Of a DNA stretch of 64,000 bases, positions 50,139-58,642 are shown one piece after another (positions within the stretch are counted from its first letter, which is position 1; every line of letters begins with the position of its first letter). The position numbers were made by a program, and so were the translations under genes. The DNA comes from an uncultured Collinsella sp. (GTDB lineage: Bacteria > Actinomycetota > Coriobacteriia > Coriobacteriales > Coriobacteriaceae), in the NCBI GenBank assembly GCA_902495525.1, contig CABUXL010000004.1:14285-78284 (forward strand), written 5' to 3'. The notes beneath the pieces were generated by a model. The model saw nothing but the letters and a program-made list of their open reading frames with translations. It was not told the DNA's origin and ran no database searches.

Positions 50139-51581
50139 CTACTGCGCGTCCGCCATAGTGTCGGCGAGCTCCTTGTACCAGAGTGCCGACTGCTTGATGT
50201 AGCGTTTTTGCGTGTCGAAGTCGATGTAGAACAGGCCGTAGCGCTTGTTATAGCCGTTGGCCCACGAGAACTGGTCCTGCAGGCTCCAGATAAAGTAGCC
50301 CTGGACGTCGACGCCCTCGGCGCGCGCCCGGAGCACCTTCTCCATGTGCTGGTCGACAAAGTCGATGCGCTCGGGATCGGCGACGATGCCGTTTGCGTCG
50401 GGCTCGGGGTCCTTGTGGCCCAGGCCGTTTTCGGTGATATAGATGACGGGGAGGTTGGGATAGGTGGCGCTGATGTGCTTGAGCGTGTCGTAGAGGCCTT
50501 GCGGGTAGATGAGCCAATCCCAGTCGGTGGTGGGGATACCCGGCATATCGACCTGCTGCCCGACGCCCTTAAACTTAAAGCACGAGGTGCCCTTGTCTCC
50601 GGTGCCGTTAAAGCTGTTGGTGGACTCGCCATCGTAGGCGGCGATAAACGCCGACTGATAGTAGTTGAGGCCGAACATATCGTTGCGGGGCGCCGCCTTG
50701 GCGAGCTCCTCCATGTCGCTGTCCTCAACCGTAAGCGTGGCGTTGTTGGCACGCAGAATCTCGTTGATGAGTGAGAGGGTGCGCGCGGAGTAGTGACCCA
50801 GGAAGGCGCCGTCCATGATGAAGTCGGTGTAGAAGGCGTTGTACAGGTCGGCGGCGTGCTGGTCGGCGGGCGAGTCTGTGGCAGGATATGCCGGCGTCAG
50901 GACGTTGACCATGCCAATGCGTCCGCCCAGGTGCTCGGTCTCGTCAAGATCCTTATACAGGTTGACGGCGCGGGCGTGGGCAACGAGCTCGTTGTGCTGG
51001 CTCTGGATGCCGCTCGTCACATCAAAGTGATGGTTGGGCGGGAAGTTGCCTTGGATGTATTGGGAGTGCGAGAGGCTGATGAGCTCGTTGATGGTGAACC
51101 AATTCTTGACCTCGCGGAACTCGCGGAAGCAGAACTCGGCATAGCGCACATAGGCGTCGACGGTCTTGCGGTTGAGCCAGTCGCCCTGGTTGAACAGGGC
51201 GGCGGGGGAGTCAAAGTGATGCAGGGACACATAGGGCTCGACGCCATACTTTTTGCAGCAGGCGAACAGCTCGTGGTAGTGCTTAACGCCCTCGGCGAGG
51301 GGCTCGGCATCGTCGCCGTTGGGGAAGATGCGGGTCCAGGCGATGGACACACGGATGGCGTTGAGTCCATGCTCGGCAGAAAGGCGGATATCCTCCTCGT
51401 AGCGGTTGTAGAAATCACTGGCCGGGTCGGGCAAAAAGCGACCCTGGGCGACAAGGTAATCGTCCCACATGGTCTTACCCTTGCCTGCCACCTTCGTGGA
51501 ACCTTCCGTTTGGTACGCGGCGGTTGCGGCGCCCCAAACAAAGCCCTTCGGCAGCTGCTGTACGCGGTTTAGCAAAGACAT
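50139..51581 (-). CDS. GH1 6-phospho-beta-glycosidase, module 2
   Basis: A 480-residue GH1 enzyme. N-terminus MSLLNRVQQLPKGFVWGAATAAYQTEG; acid/base Glu in NWFTINELISL; nucleophile Glu in YITENGLGHKD; phosphate loop SWANGYNKRYG. It diverges more from LacG than the other two copies (for example VDMPGIPTTDWDW and a longer C-terminus), so its glycoside may differ. Start at 51581: GAGGG lies 9 bases upstream, whereas the ATG two codons earlier has only 3 bases of spacing. First gene of the module 2 operon, divergent from LacI 2. Confidence 0.92.
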   Translation of the reverse strand: MSLLNRVQQLPKGFVWGAATAAYQTEGSTKVAGKGKTMWDDYLVAQGRFLPDPASDFYNRYEEDIRLSAEHGLNAIRVSIAWTRIFPNGDDAEPLAEGVKHYHELFACCKKYGVEPYVSLHHFDSPAALFNQGDWLNRKTVDAYVRYAEFCFREFREVKNWFTINELISLSHSQYIQGNFPPNHHFDVTSGIQSQHNELVAHARAVNLYKDLDETEHLGGRIGMVNVLTPAYPATDSPADQHAADLYNAFYTDFIMDGAFLGHYSARTLSLINEILRANNATLTVEDSDMEELAKAAPRNDMFGLNYYQSAFIAAYDGESTNSFNGTGDKGTSCFKFKGVGQQVDMPGIPTTDWDWLIYPQGLYDTLKHISATYPNLPVIYITENGLGHKDPEPDANGIVADPERIDFVDQHMEKVLRARAEGVDVQGYFIWSLQDQFSWANGYNKRYGLFYIDFDTQKRYIKQSALWYKELADTMADAQ

Positions 51582-51702
51582 ATGCATACACCCTCTCGTC
51601 TCGCTGTTCGATATTGTGCGTTTGCGCTCAGGAGGCTCCCTAGTTAGCGTTCAGCGGTGAAAAAGCCCGATAAACACTATCTTAAAATGATTAGAACCAA
51701 AA

Positions 51703-51809
51703 TGAGCACGTGAACATTTGACAATGAGCACGTTAACATCCGGCTGGGATGTATAGAAACAAAACAACTTCAAACAGCCGCGAACGGTTGTATTTGTTCG
51801 GTAAGCGGT
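51703..51809. promoter_or_regulatory. Operators of module 2
   Basis: ATGAGCACGTGAACAT (51703-51718) and ATGAGCACGTTAACAT (51725-51740) are near-identical LacI-type sites 22 bases apart. A related ATGAGCACGTTATCGA lies at 51856-51871 in front of lacI, and CGGTAAGCGGT at 51799-51809. The rest of the 341-base gap has no gene. Confidence 0.78.
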
Positions 51810-51922
51810 TTTGATTGACAGAAGTTTTCATGTTGTGGTATATGGCTCGGGTATCATGAGCACGTTATCGATGTATGTACGATGCGCCATGGGCGCGGGG
51901 AATAGTTGGGAAGCAGGTTAGC

Positions 51923-52960
51923 GTGGAAGGCATGGCTCAGCAGACAAGGAATGGTCATTCGGCGAGCGCGGCAGAGGTTGCGGCGCTCGCTGGCGTGAGC
52001 CGCCAGACTGTGTCTCGCGTGGTCAACGGTATGCCCAACGTGACGGAAAAGACGCGCAAGCGTGTGCTGGCCGCCATGGAAGAGCTGGGCTTTCGTCCCA
52101 ATTTTGCTGGAGCGGCGTTGCGCGGCGGGTCGTATCGTTCTATTGGCCTGTGCATGTACAACATCACACGTGTCGGTAACCTGGCGACGCTCGAGGGTAT
52201 CATGCAAGCGGCGCGCGAGCACGATTTTGCCGTCACTATGATCGAGATGGGCGGCGACAAGCCCTATACACTTGCCGATGCCTCGCGCCGCATGGTCGAG
52301 CGACCCGTCGACGGCATGATTCTCAACATGAACCGCATGGCTCCCGATTTTGAGGAGTTTGTTCCCCAGCCGGGAGTGCGAACGGTCATCCTGTCCATGT
52401 ATGCGCATCCGCGCTGCACGACGATCGACTCCGACCAGTATGGTTCGTGCGAGCTGTTGACCAATTATCTGCTGGAACATGGTCACTCGAATATGCGGTT
52501 TGTGGCGGGTCCGGAAAACTCGATTTCCTCGCGTTTTCGTGAGGCCGGTTGGCGCGATACGCTGGGTCGTGCTCATGTCGATGCCGCTCCGATGCTGCGT
52601 GGCGATTGGAGTGCGGACAGTGGGTACGCCATGGGCGAGCGGATTGCGGCCGAGGTGCTTGCCGGCGGGTCGCAGGCGCCGACTGCCGTGCTTGCGGCAA
52701 ATGACCAGATGGCGCTGGGCGTTATCGCCGCGCTCGAGAACGCGGGCCTGTCCGTGCCCGACGACGTGAGCGTGGTTGGTATCGACGACGCACTCGAGGG
52801 ACTTGTTCCTCACAATCGGCTGACGACGCTGCGATTTGATTTGCGCGGTGTCGGTAAGCTTGCGTTTGAGGCGGCGATTGGAGAGAGCTCGTCTATCGAG
52901 GCGATTCATGTGCCGAGTACGCTGGTCGAACGCTCGACTGTTAGGGACATACGGGGTTAG
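51923..52960 (+). CDS. LacI-family regulator, module 2
   Basis: A 345-residue repressor. HTH AAEVAALAGVSRQTVSRVVNGMPNVTEKTRKR, hinge LGFRPNFAGAALRGG, effector domain ending VSVVGIDDALEGLVPHNRLTTLRF. Start taken at GTG 51923 (AGCAGG about 5 bases upstream); the ATG at 51932 is equally possible. Divergent from GH1-EIICB; probable binding sites are the repeated ATGAGCACGT elements. Block D of the hairpin repeats follows its stop. Confidence 0.92.
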   Translation: MEGMAQQTRNGHSASAAEVAALAGVSRQTVSRVVNGMPNVTEKTRKRVLAAMEELGFRPNFAGAALRGGSYRSIGLCMYNITRVGNLATLEGIMQAAREHDFAVTMIEMGGDKPYTLADASRRMVERPVDGMILNMNRMAPDFEEFVPQPGVRTVILSMYAHPRCTTIDSDQYGSCELLTNYLLEHGHSNMRFVAGPENSISSRFREAGWRDTLGRAHVDAAPMLRGDWSADSGYAMGERIAAEVLAGGSQAPTAVLAANDQMALGVIAALENAGLSVPDDVSVVGIDDALEGLVPHNRLTTLRFDLRGVGKLAFEAAIGESSSIEAIHVPSTLVERSTVRDIRG

Positions 52961-52971
52961 GTCCTACTCCG

Positions 52972-53114
52972 TTTGTCTCGATTTGTAACAGGTAGACGGT
53001 CAAAAGCGGGCTACGTGTTACAGATTTAGATTCTTCGGAAAGAGCAATCCTGTTCGTCTCAATCTGTAACAGCTAGGACCAAAAAACTCGGCTAGATGTT
53101 ACAGATCGAGACAA
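52972..53114. repeat. TGTAACA hairpin repeats, block D (2 units)
   Basis: Units at 52972-53033 and 53053-53114, between convergent LacI 2 and GH1 3. Arms TCTCGATTTGTAACA/TGTTACAGATTTAGA and TCTCAATCTGTAACA/TGTTACAGATCGAGA. Confidence 0.86.
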
Positions 53115-53133
53115 ACGGCTCCCGACCAGCCCA

Positions 53134-53181
53134 AAAACAAAAAGACCGGGGGCGGCGCGCCGTGTGACGTGCCGCCCCCGG
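53134..53181 (-). terminator. Terminator of module 3 (- strand)
   Basis: CCGGGGGCGGC (53146-53156) pairs perfectly with GCCGCCCCCGG (53171-53181); the - strand continues into CTTTTTGTTTTT. Confidence 0.93.
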
Positions 53182-53227
53182 CTGAGAAATGGGGACAAGT
53201 TATGTGGGCAGGCAACCCCGCCAGCCG

Positions 53228-54667
53228 CTAGTCCAGACGACGGGTTTGCGCCACGTGCTTATACCAGTATGCGCTTGCCTTGGGCGTGCGCTTCTGGGTT
53301 TCAAAGTCAACGTAGAAGAAGCCGTAACGCTTGTTGTAGCCATTGGTCCAGGAAAACTGATCCTGCAGGCTCCACAGGAAGTAGCCGCCCACGTTGACGC
53401 CCACCTCCATGGCCTTGAGTAACCAGCGCAGGTGCTGCTCGATATAGTCGATGCGCGGCTGGTCGTCCACAAAACCGTCCTTGTAGGGATCCTTGTAGCC
53501 CATGCCGTTCTCGGTGATGAAGATTTGCTTGTAGTTGGGGTAGCGCTGCTTAATGTAGACGAGCAGATCGAACAGGCCCTCGGGATAGATGATCCAGTCC
53601 CAGTCGGTGGTGGGGATGCCAGGCTTGTTCACATGCTCGCCAATGCCCTTGACGCGCCAGCGGCCAGTGCCCTTCTCGCCCGTACCGTTGTGGTGCAGGT
53701 CGTTTTCGCCATCGTAGGCCTTCAAGAAGCGGCACTGGTAGTTGTTAACGCCCAGGTAGTCGTTGTAGAGCGCGGCCTCGCGCATAATCTCGAGGTCCTC
53801 GTCTAGGATCTCGATGGTGCCGCCCGAGACGGCAGCCAAGCGGTTGGCGCACTCGAGGGTGTCGGGCGCGTAGTCGCCGCGGAAGGTGGCGTCGAGCAAG
53901 AATTGGTTCTGCAGCACGTGCTCGTTGTTGGCGGCCTTGATGTCGGCGGGGTCGTTCTCGTTGAGCGGATACTTAAACTCCAGCGACTGAATGACGCCGA
54001 TCTTGCCCTTAAAGCCGCCGTTGTGGAAGGCCAGCACGGCCTTGGCGTGGGCGAGCATCATGTTGTGCTCGCACTGGAAAGCCTCGGCCAGATGCGCCTT
54101 GACGCCGCCGGGGAAGGTGCCCTCGATGTAGGTGTTGGAGGCATCGGCCCAAATCTCGTTAAAGGTGAACCAGTAGGTCACCTGGTCGGCGTACTCCTTA
54201 AAGCAGAAGGTGGCAAAGTCCACAAAGGCGTCGATGGTCTCGCGGTTGAGGAAGTCGCCCTTCTCAAAGAGGGCAAGCGGCGTATCGAAGTGATGCAGCG
54301 TGACAAACGGCTCAACGTGGTGCTTGTGGCACTCGGCGAAGAGATCGTGGTAGAACTGCACGCCCTCGGGGTTGATCTCGCCGGTGCCGTTGGGGAAGAT
54401 GCGGCTCCAGGCGATGGAGAGGCGGATGCCGTTGATACCGAACTCCTCGCACAGCTCCAAGTCGACGGGGTACTGGTTGTAGAAGTCCGAAGCGGGATCG
54501 GGGGAGAAGCGCCCCTGGGCCTCCAGGAAGTCGTCCCAGGCAACCTTGCCCTTACCGTGAGTGCGGGTCTCACCCTCTACCTGGTAGGCAGCGGTAGCAC
54601 CGCCAAAGACAAAGTCCTCGGGAAACTGCGCAGGCGGGTTGGTGACGCTAGCAGGGTTAACGGACAT
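53228..54667 (-). CDS. GH1 6-phospho-beta-galactosidase (LacG-like), module 3
   Basis: A 479-residue GH1 enzyme, close to the module 1 copy and to lactococcal LacG (FAECHKHHVEPFVTLHHFDTPLALFEKGDFLNRE). Acid/base Glu in YWFTFNEIW, nucleophile in FITENGMGYKD, phosphate loop SWTNGYNKRYG. Start at 54667 (MSVNPASVTNPP) with no strong SD seen; it follows EIICB by 66 bases that include a hairpin. Second gene of the operon. Confidence 0.92.
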   Translation of the reverse strand: MSVNPASVTNPPAQFPEDFVFGGATAAYQVEGETRTHGKGKVAWDDFLEAQGRFSPDPASDFYNQYPVDLELCEEFGINGIRLSIAWSRIFPNGTGEINPEGVQFYHDLFAECHKHHVEPFVTLHHFDTPLALFEKGDFLNRETIDAFVDFATFCFKEYADQVTYWFTFNEIWADASNTYIEGTFPGGVKAHLAEAFQCEHNMMLAHAKAVLAFHNGGFKGKIGVIQSLEFKYPLNENDPADIKAANNEHVLQNQFLLDATFRGDYAPDTLECANRLAAVSGGTIEILDEDLEIMREAALYNDYLGVNNYQCRFLKAYDGENDLHHNGTGEKGTGRWRVKGIGEHVNKPGIPTTDWDWIIYPEGLFDLLVYIKQRYPNYKQIFITENGMGYKDPYKDGFVDDQPRIDYIEQHLRWLLKAMEVGVNVGGYFLWSLQDQFSWTNGYNKRYGFFYVDFETQKRTPKASAYWYKHVAQTRRLD

Positions 54668-54689
54668 GATGATCCAATCGTCTAAATCG

Positions 54690-54724
54690 AAGGGCCAGCC
54701 GGCTGTGGATGGTCGGCTGGCCTT
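54690..54724 (-). promoter_or_regulatory. Intercistronic hairpin, module 3
   Basis: AAGGGCCAGCCG (54690-54701) pairs with CGGCTGGCCTT (54714-54724) with one bulged G, in the gap between EIICB and GH1. No T-tract on the - strand. Confidence 0.65.
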
Positions 54725-54733
54725 GGGCGTTAC

Positions 54734-56500
54734 TTACTTCGAAAGTTGCTCGCTTACGAAGGCGAGAGACTTATCGCCGTTCTGGGAGAGCTCGATGTAC
54801 TGCTTGCCGCGGCAGGCGACGCACTTGTTGCCCACGCGCTCGCAGTCCTTCTGCAGGTCGGCCAGGTAGCTGGCGGCCTGCGGGGCCAGGACGACCAGGT
54901 CAAAGTCGGGAAGCATGTCAACGTGGTTGCCATAGGCCTCGGCAGCGGTCTCAAGATTGATGCCGCGCTCTTTGGCGGCCTTGGCCAGCGCGTTGGCGAG
55001 CAAGCCCGAGGTGCCGCCACCCTGGCAGAGCACGAGCACGCGCTTGCCGTTGAGGTCACTGGCGGTCGTTGCCTCAGTGGCGACAGCGGCGGGAGCGTCG
55101 GCCTTCACGGCCTCGGCAGCAGCGCCGGCGGCAACGCTCTTGGCGTCAGCCTTGCCCTGGAAGGCATCGTTAAGCTTGGCGGCCTTCTCGGCGTTCTTGG
55201 CGGCGAGCTCCTCCTGGGAGATCTCGGCCTCCTCGGCGCACTTCTGGGCGTCATAGGCACGGAAGAACGGATAGTACAGAACGAAGTCGACGACCAGGAT
55301 AAGGGCGAGCATCACAAAGGCGAGCGGCTGGAAGCCCAGACCCATGATGGTGCCGATGGGGCCGGGGACAGTCCAAGGCAGGGTGTACATAAAGCCGTTC
55401 ATGCCCAAGAAGTCGATAAAGATCTTGAGGATCCAGATGTTGGCGATCGGGGCAAAGACAAACGGGACAAAGAAGACGGGATTGAGCACGATGGGTGCGG
55501 CGAACAGCAGCGGCTCGTTGACGGCAAAGCACACGGGAACGATAGCGGCCTTACCGACGGCGCGCATCTCCTGGGACTTGGCTAGGAAGCAGAACATAAA
55601 GACCAGGACGAGCGTGGCGCCGGTGCCGCCCATGCAGACGACGAAGTACTGGGCACCCTGGGTCAGGACAGCGGAAGCGTGCTGGCCGGCCTGGAACGCA
55701 GCCAGGTTGTCGGTCATGTTAGCAACGAGAGCGGCGGCGATGGCGGGCTCGACGATCGAGGGGCCGTGGACGCCCACGAACCAGAACAGGCTCATGGCGC
55801 CGTAGATAACAGCGAGACCGATGTAGCCGTCGGCAGCGGTGAACAGGGGCTGGAACACCTGGATGACGCCCTGGGCAAAGCAGAAGCCAAAAGCAGCGCG
55901 GAAGACGATGTCAAAAACCCAAAAGACAGTGATGCAGACGGAGAAGGGGATGATGTCCTTGAAGGTCTGCGAGATGTTGGGCGGAACCTGCTCGGGCATC
56001 TTGACGGTGATGTTGCGCTTAATGAAGAACTTGTAGATGATGCCGGTCACAAACGCAGCGATAAAGGCGGTCAGCAGGCCCTTGGAACCAAGGTAGGTGG
56101 TGTTAAAGCCGCTGGCGGCGTCCGTGGCGATGGTGTCGCTCGAAAGGAGCAAGAAGCCGATGATGGCCGCGCACATGCACGAGATGAAGTTGATCTGGTT
56201 GTTCTTGGGCAGATCGCGGTTCTGAGCGTCGGCGAAGTGCTTGGCCGTGGTGGCGGCGCAGGCGATGGCCAGGATGCCCATGGAGTAGTTGTAGCACTTC
56301 CACAGGGCGTTGTTGATGTCATCGGGCCAGTAGAAACCCCAGATGTTGGGGACCGAGGCTACCAGGCAGAAGATGGACGAGAAGATGATGATGGGGATGA
56401 CGGAGATAAAGCCGTCGCGGATCGCCTTGAGGTACTTGTTGCGGGCGATCGCGTTGAAAAAGGGCTGGCCCTTTTCGATGATGGCGATGAGTTGCTCCAT
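54734..56500 (-). CDS. PTS lactose-family EIICB permease (LacE-like), module 3
   Basis: A 588-residue EIICB. EIIC (MEQLIAIIEKGQPFFNAIARNKYLKAIRDGF; GVHGPSIVEPAIAAALVA; VNEPLLFAAPIVLNPVF) is the most divergent of the four. EIIB carries VLVLCQGGGTSGLLANAL and extra Cys residues near the end (CERVGNKCVACRGKQYIEL). The linker is Ala/Lys-rich. First gene of the operon, divergent from LacI 3. ATG 56500 with AGGAG upstream. Confidence 0.93.
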   Translation of the reverse strand: MEQLIAIIEKGQPFFNAIARNKYLKAIRDGFISVIPIIIFSSIFCLVASVPNIWGFYWPDDINNALWKCYNYSMGILAIACAATTAKHFADAQNRDLPKNNQINFISCMCAAIIGFLLLSSDTIATDAASGFNTTYLGSKGLLTAFIAAFVTGIIYKFFIKRNITVKMPEQVPPNISQTFKDIIPFSVCITVFWVFDIVFRAAFGFCFAQGVIQVFQPLFTAADGYIGLAVIYGAMSLFWFVGVHGPSIVEPAIAAALVANMTDNLAAFQAGQHASAVLTQGAQYFVVCMGGTGATLVLVFMFCFLAKSQEMRAVGKAAIVPVCFAVNEPLLFAAPIVLNPVFFVPFVFAPIANIWILKIFIDFLGMNGFMYTLPWTVPGPIGTIMGLGFQPLAFVMLALILVVDFVLYYPFFRAYDAQKCAEEAEISQEELAAKNAEKAAKLNDAFQGKADAKSVAAGAAAEAVKADAPAAVATEATTASDLNGKRVLVLCQGGGTSGLLANALAKAAKERGINLETAAEAYGNHVDMLPDFDLVVLAPQAASYLADLQKDCERVGNKCVACRGKQYIELSQNGDKSLAFVSEQLSK

Positions 56501-56562
56501 GCAATGCTCCTAAGAGTCGGTGGGTTAGCAACGATGGTAGCTTTTGACGTTCGGTTGCCAAA

Positions 56563-56745
56563 ATGTTGACGTTGCCATTTTGCGACACAAAAAAAGACGC
56601 GAACCGGTGGTTCCTGTGCCTGCGAACCATCGATTCCTTATGCGTAAACGTTTGAGCCGCCCGGTGGCTCTGTGTTTGCACAATGGCAACGTTAACATTT
56701 GGGCGCCAAAAGCCGTTCGGGGAAGCAAAAATGTCGGTGAACGGT
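56563..56745. promoter_or_regulatory. Operators of module 3
   Basis: ATGTTGACGTTGCCAT (56563-56578) and, in opposite orientation, ATGGCAACGTTAACAT (56683-56698), 120 bases apart, match each other when reversed except at one position. CGGTGAACGGT lies at 56735-56745. Spacing would permit looping. No gene in the 357-base gap. Confidence 0.78.
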
Positions 56746-56857
56746 AGGTTTTGGGTGGTGAGCGTATGGTGGGGGAGGCGTTGGATATACTTGAAGGCGT
56801 TAAAAATGACTGCGCAAGGTGCCACCAATGGCATCGTTGACATAGAAAGATCGACCT

Positions 56858-57862
56858 ATGGCCGCTGTTAAAAAATCGGTTTCCGTTAAGGATGTGGCGC
56901 GTCTCGCGGGCGTCTCGGAGCAGACAGTCTCGCGTACGGTGCACGATTCGCCCAGCGTGCGCCCCGAGACCAAGGAGCGCGTGCGTGCCGCCATGCGCGA
57001 GCTTGGCTATCGTCCTAACTTTGCCGGCCGGTCGCTGCGTCGCGGCAAGTTCAAGACCGTCGGCGTCGCCATGTTCAACATTACTGGCACCGGCAACCTC
57101 GATCGTATGGAGGGCTTTGCCGCCGCCGCCGACAAACACGGCTACGCCATCACCCTCACTAAAGTAGATGGGCATCCGTATACCCTCGAGGGCGCATCGT
57201 CGCGCATGAGCGCACTGCCGGTGGACGGCATGGTTGTGATTATGAACCGCATGCCGGCGGACTTTGGCACCTTTGAGCCGCTGCCCGGTATGCAGACGGT
57301 GCTCGTTACCATGCTGGAGCACCCGCTCTGTTCAACGGTCGATAACGACCAGTTCGATTGCTCGCGCCAAGTGGTCGAGTACTTGCTGGGGCAGGGGCAC
57401 AAGACCGTGCACTTTATCTCGTGTCCCGAGCGCTCGCTTTCGGGCATGCAGCGCGAGGAGGGGTGGCGCGAGACATTGCGCGCGCATGGCATTGAGCCAC
57501 CGCGACTCGTTCGTGGCGATTGGACGGCACAGAGCGGGTATGCTGCCGGTCAGGCTCTGGCGGACGATCCGACCTGTACGGCTATTTATGCTTCCAACGA
57601 CGCCATGGCCTACGGCTGCATTCGCGGACTCGAGTCGCGCGGAAAGCACGTGCCCGAGGACGTGAGCGTGGTGGGTGTTGATGACAGTCTGGGCGACATC
57701 GTGCCCGATCGTCGCCTGACTACGGTGCGCTTTGACAACAAGCGTGTCGGCATGTGGGCAGTCGATAAGATCGCCGGTGCCGAGGAGGTTGCGTCTGGCG
57801 TGGAGCACATGCTGATCCCCGGCGTGCTCGTAGAGGGCGATACGGTGCGCGATTTGCGTTAG
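56858..57862 (+). CDS. LacI-family regulator, module 3
   Basis: A 334-residue repressor. HTH SVKDVARLAGVSEQTVSRTVHDSPSVRPETKER, hinge LGYRPNFAGRSLRRG, effector domain ending VSVVGVDDSLGDIVPDRRLTTVRF. ATG 56858 is clear, with AAAGATCG, a weak SD, upstream. It resembles LacI 2 most (shared NFAG hinge, FNITGTGNL/YNITRVGNL). Divergent from EIICB-GH1; binding sites probably the ATGTT-ACGTT elements. The lacF gene follows after 214 bases. Confidence 0.92.
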   Translation: MAAVKKSVSVKDVARLAGVSEQTVSRTVHDSPSVRPETKERVRAAMRELGYRPNFAGRSLRRGKFKTVGVAMFNITGTGNLDRMEGFAAAADKHGYAITLTKVDGHPYTLEGASSRMSALPVDGMVVIMNRMPADFGTFEPLPGMQTVLVTMLEHPLCSTVDNDQFDCSRQVVEYLLGQGHKTVHFISCPERSLSGMQREEGWRETLRAHGIEPPRLVRGDWTAQSGYAAGQALADDPTCTAIYASNDAMAYGCIRGLESRGKHVPEDVSVVGVDDSLGDIVPDRRLTTVRFDNKRVGMWAVDKIAGAEEVASGVEHMLIPGVLVEGDTVRDLR

Positions 57863-57922
57863 GGTGCGGTCCTGTTTGGGTTTACGCTAATCATGTTTGA
57901 TATTGTTCGAAATGGTTTGGAA

Positions 57923-57954
57923 ACCGTTCACGGGCGAAAAAAGACCGTTCACGG
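57923..57954 (+). promoter_or_regulatory. Tandem ACCGTTCACGG sites in front of lacF
   Basis: Two identical 11-mers at 57923-57933 and 57944-57954, 21 bases apart (two helix turns), the inverted form of the CGGTGAACGGT motif. A third partial match (AACGGTTT) follows at 57963. Confidence 0.75.
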
Positions 57955-58076
57955 CTCGAAATAACGGTTTGCATTGTTCCTTTTTGTTTGAATGTTATTG
58001 TTTCTGTCATACACAGCGCAGCGCGTATGCCCGGACGCGATGCTCTCCGTTGGTTCATATGTGAAAGGAACGCAAT

Positions 58077-58415
58077 ATGGCAACCAAAGAAGAAATCTCG
58101 ATGGTTGGATTCGAGATTGTCGCATACGCAGGTGACGCCCAGACCGATCTGCTTGCAGCGCTCGATGCTGCTCGCGAGGGTGACTTTGAGAAGGCCGAGC
58201 AGCTGCACAAGGATGCCAGCGATGCGCTCATCGGTGCCCACGACACGCAGACCAAGCTGCTTTCGCAGGAGGCCGGCGGTGGCGAGATGGAGATGACCTT
58301 CATCATGGCTCACGCTCAGGATACCCTCATGACCACTATGATCCTGGAGAAGCAGGCCCGCTTTACCATCGATGCCTACAAGCGCATTGCCGAGCTCGAG
58401 GCCAAGCTCGCCTAA
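58077..58415 (+). CDS. lacF: PTS EIIA, lactose/cellobiose family
   Basis: A 112-residue trimeric EIIA. His79 in MTFIMAHAQDTLM is the phosphorylation site; the conserved Asp follows. Residues 1-60 form the first two helices (EIVAYAGDAQTDLLAALDAAREGDFEKAEQL). It is the only lactose-type EIIA in the window while four lactose-type EIICB permeases lack one, so it is probably shared. ATG 58077 with GAAAGGAA upstream; a terminator follows, so it is monocistronic. Confidence 0.95.
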   Translation: MATKEEISMVGFEIVAYAGDAQTDLLAALDAAREGDFEKAEQLHKDASDALIGAHDTQTKLLSQEAGGGEMEMTFIMAHAQDTLMTTMILEKQARFTIDAYKRIAELEAKLA

Positions 58416-58445
58416 CGAGCCCTCACAACCAAGCCCCTTTCCAAA

Positions 58446-58478
58446 AGCCCTGCCGCTACTGCGCGGCAGGGCTTTTTT
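58446..58478 (+). terminator. Terminator after lacF
   Basis: AGCCCTGCCGC (58446-58456) pairs perfectly with GCGGCAGGGCT (58463-58473), followed by TTTTTT. Confidence 0.95.
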
Positions 58479-58510
58479 CTGTCCTCCTCCCCGCAACTCA
58501 TCCCGAGATA

Positions 58511-58554
58511 GTCATTGGGGACGTTCTTAAACGACTAGTCATTGGGGACAGTCT
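58511..58554 (+). repeat. Short interspersed repeat (ATTGGGGACG family), copies 3 and 4
   Basis: GTCATTGGGGACGTTCTTAA at 58511 ends in CGACTAG and runs directly into a second, truncated GTCATTGGGGACAGTC at 58538. Same family as 701-728 and 34933-34965. Confidence 0.65.
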
Positions 58555-58642
58555 TGGCGCGCTCCGTTCGTCCTCCCGTTCGATTTTTGCTCGGTGGGTA
58601 TACTTCCTTTCGCATTAAACGCCGGACTGAGGAGGTATCCAA

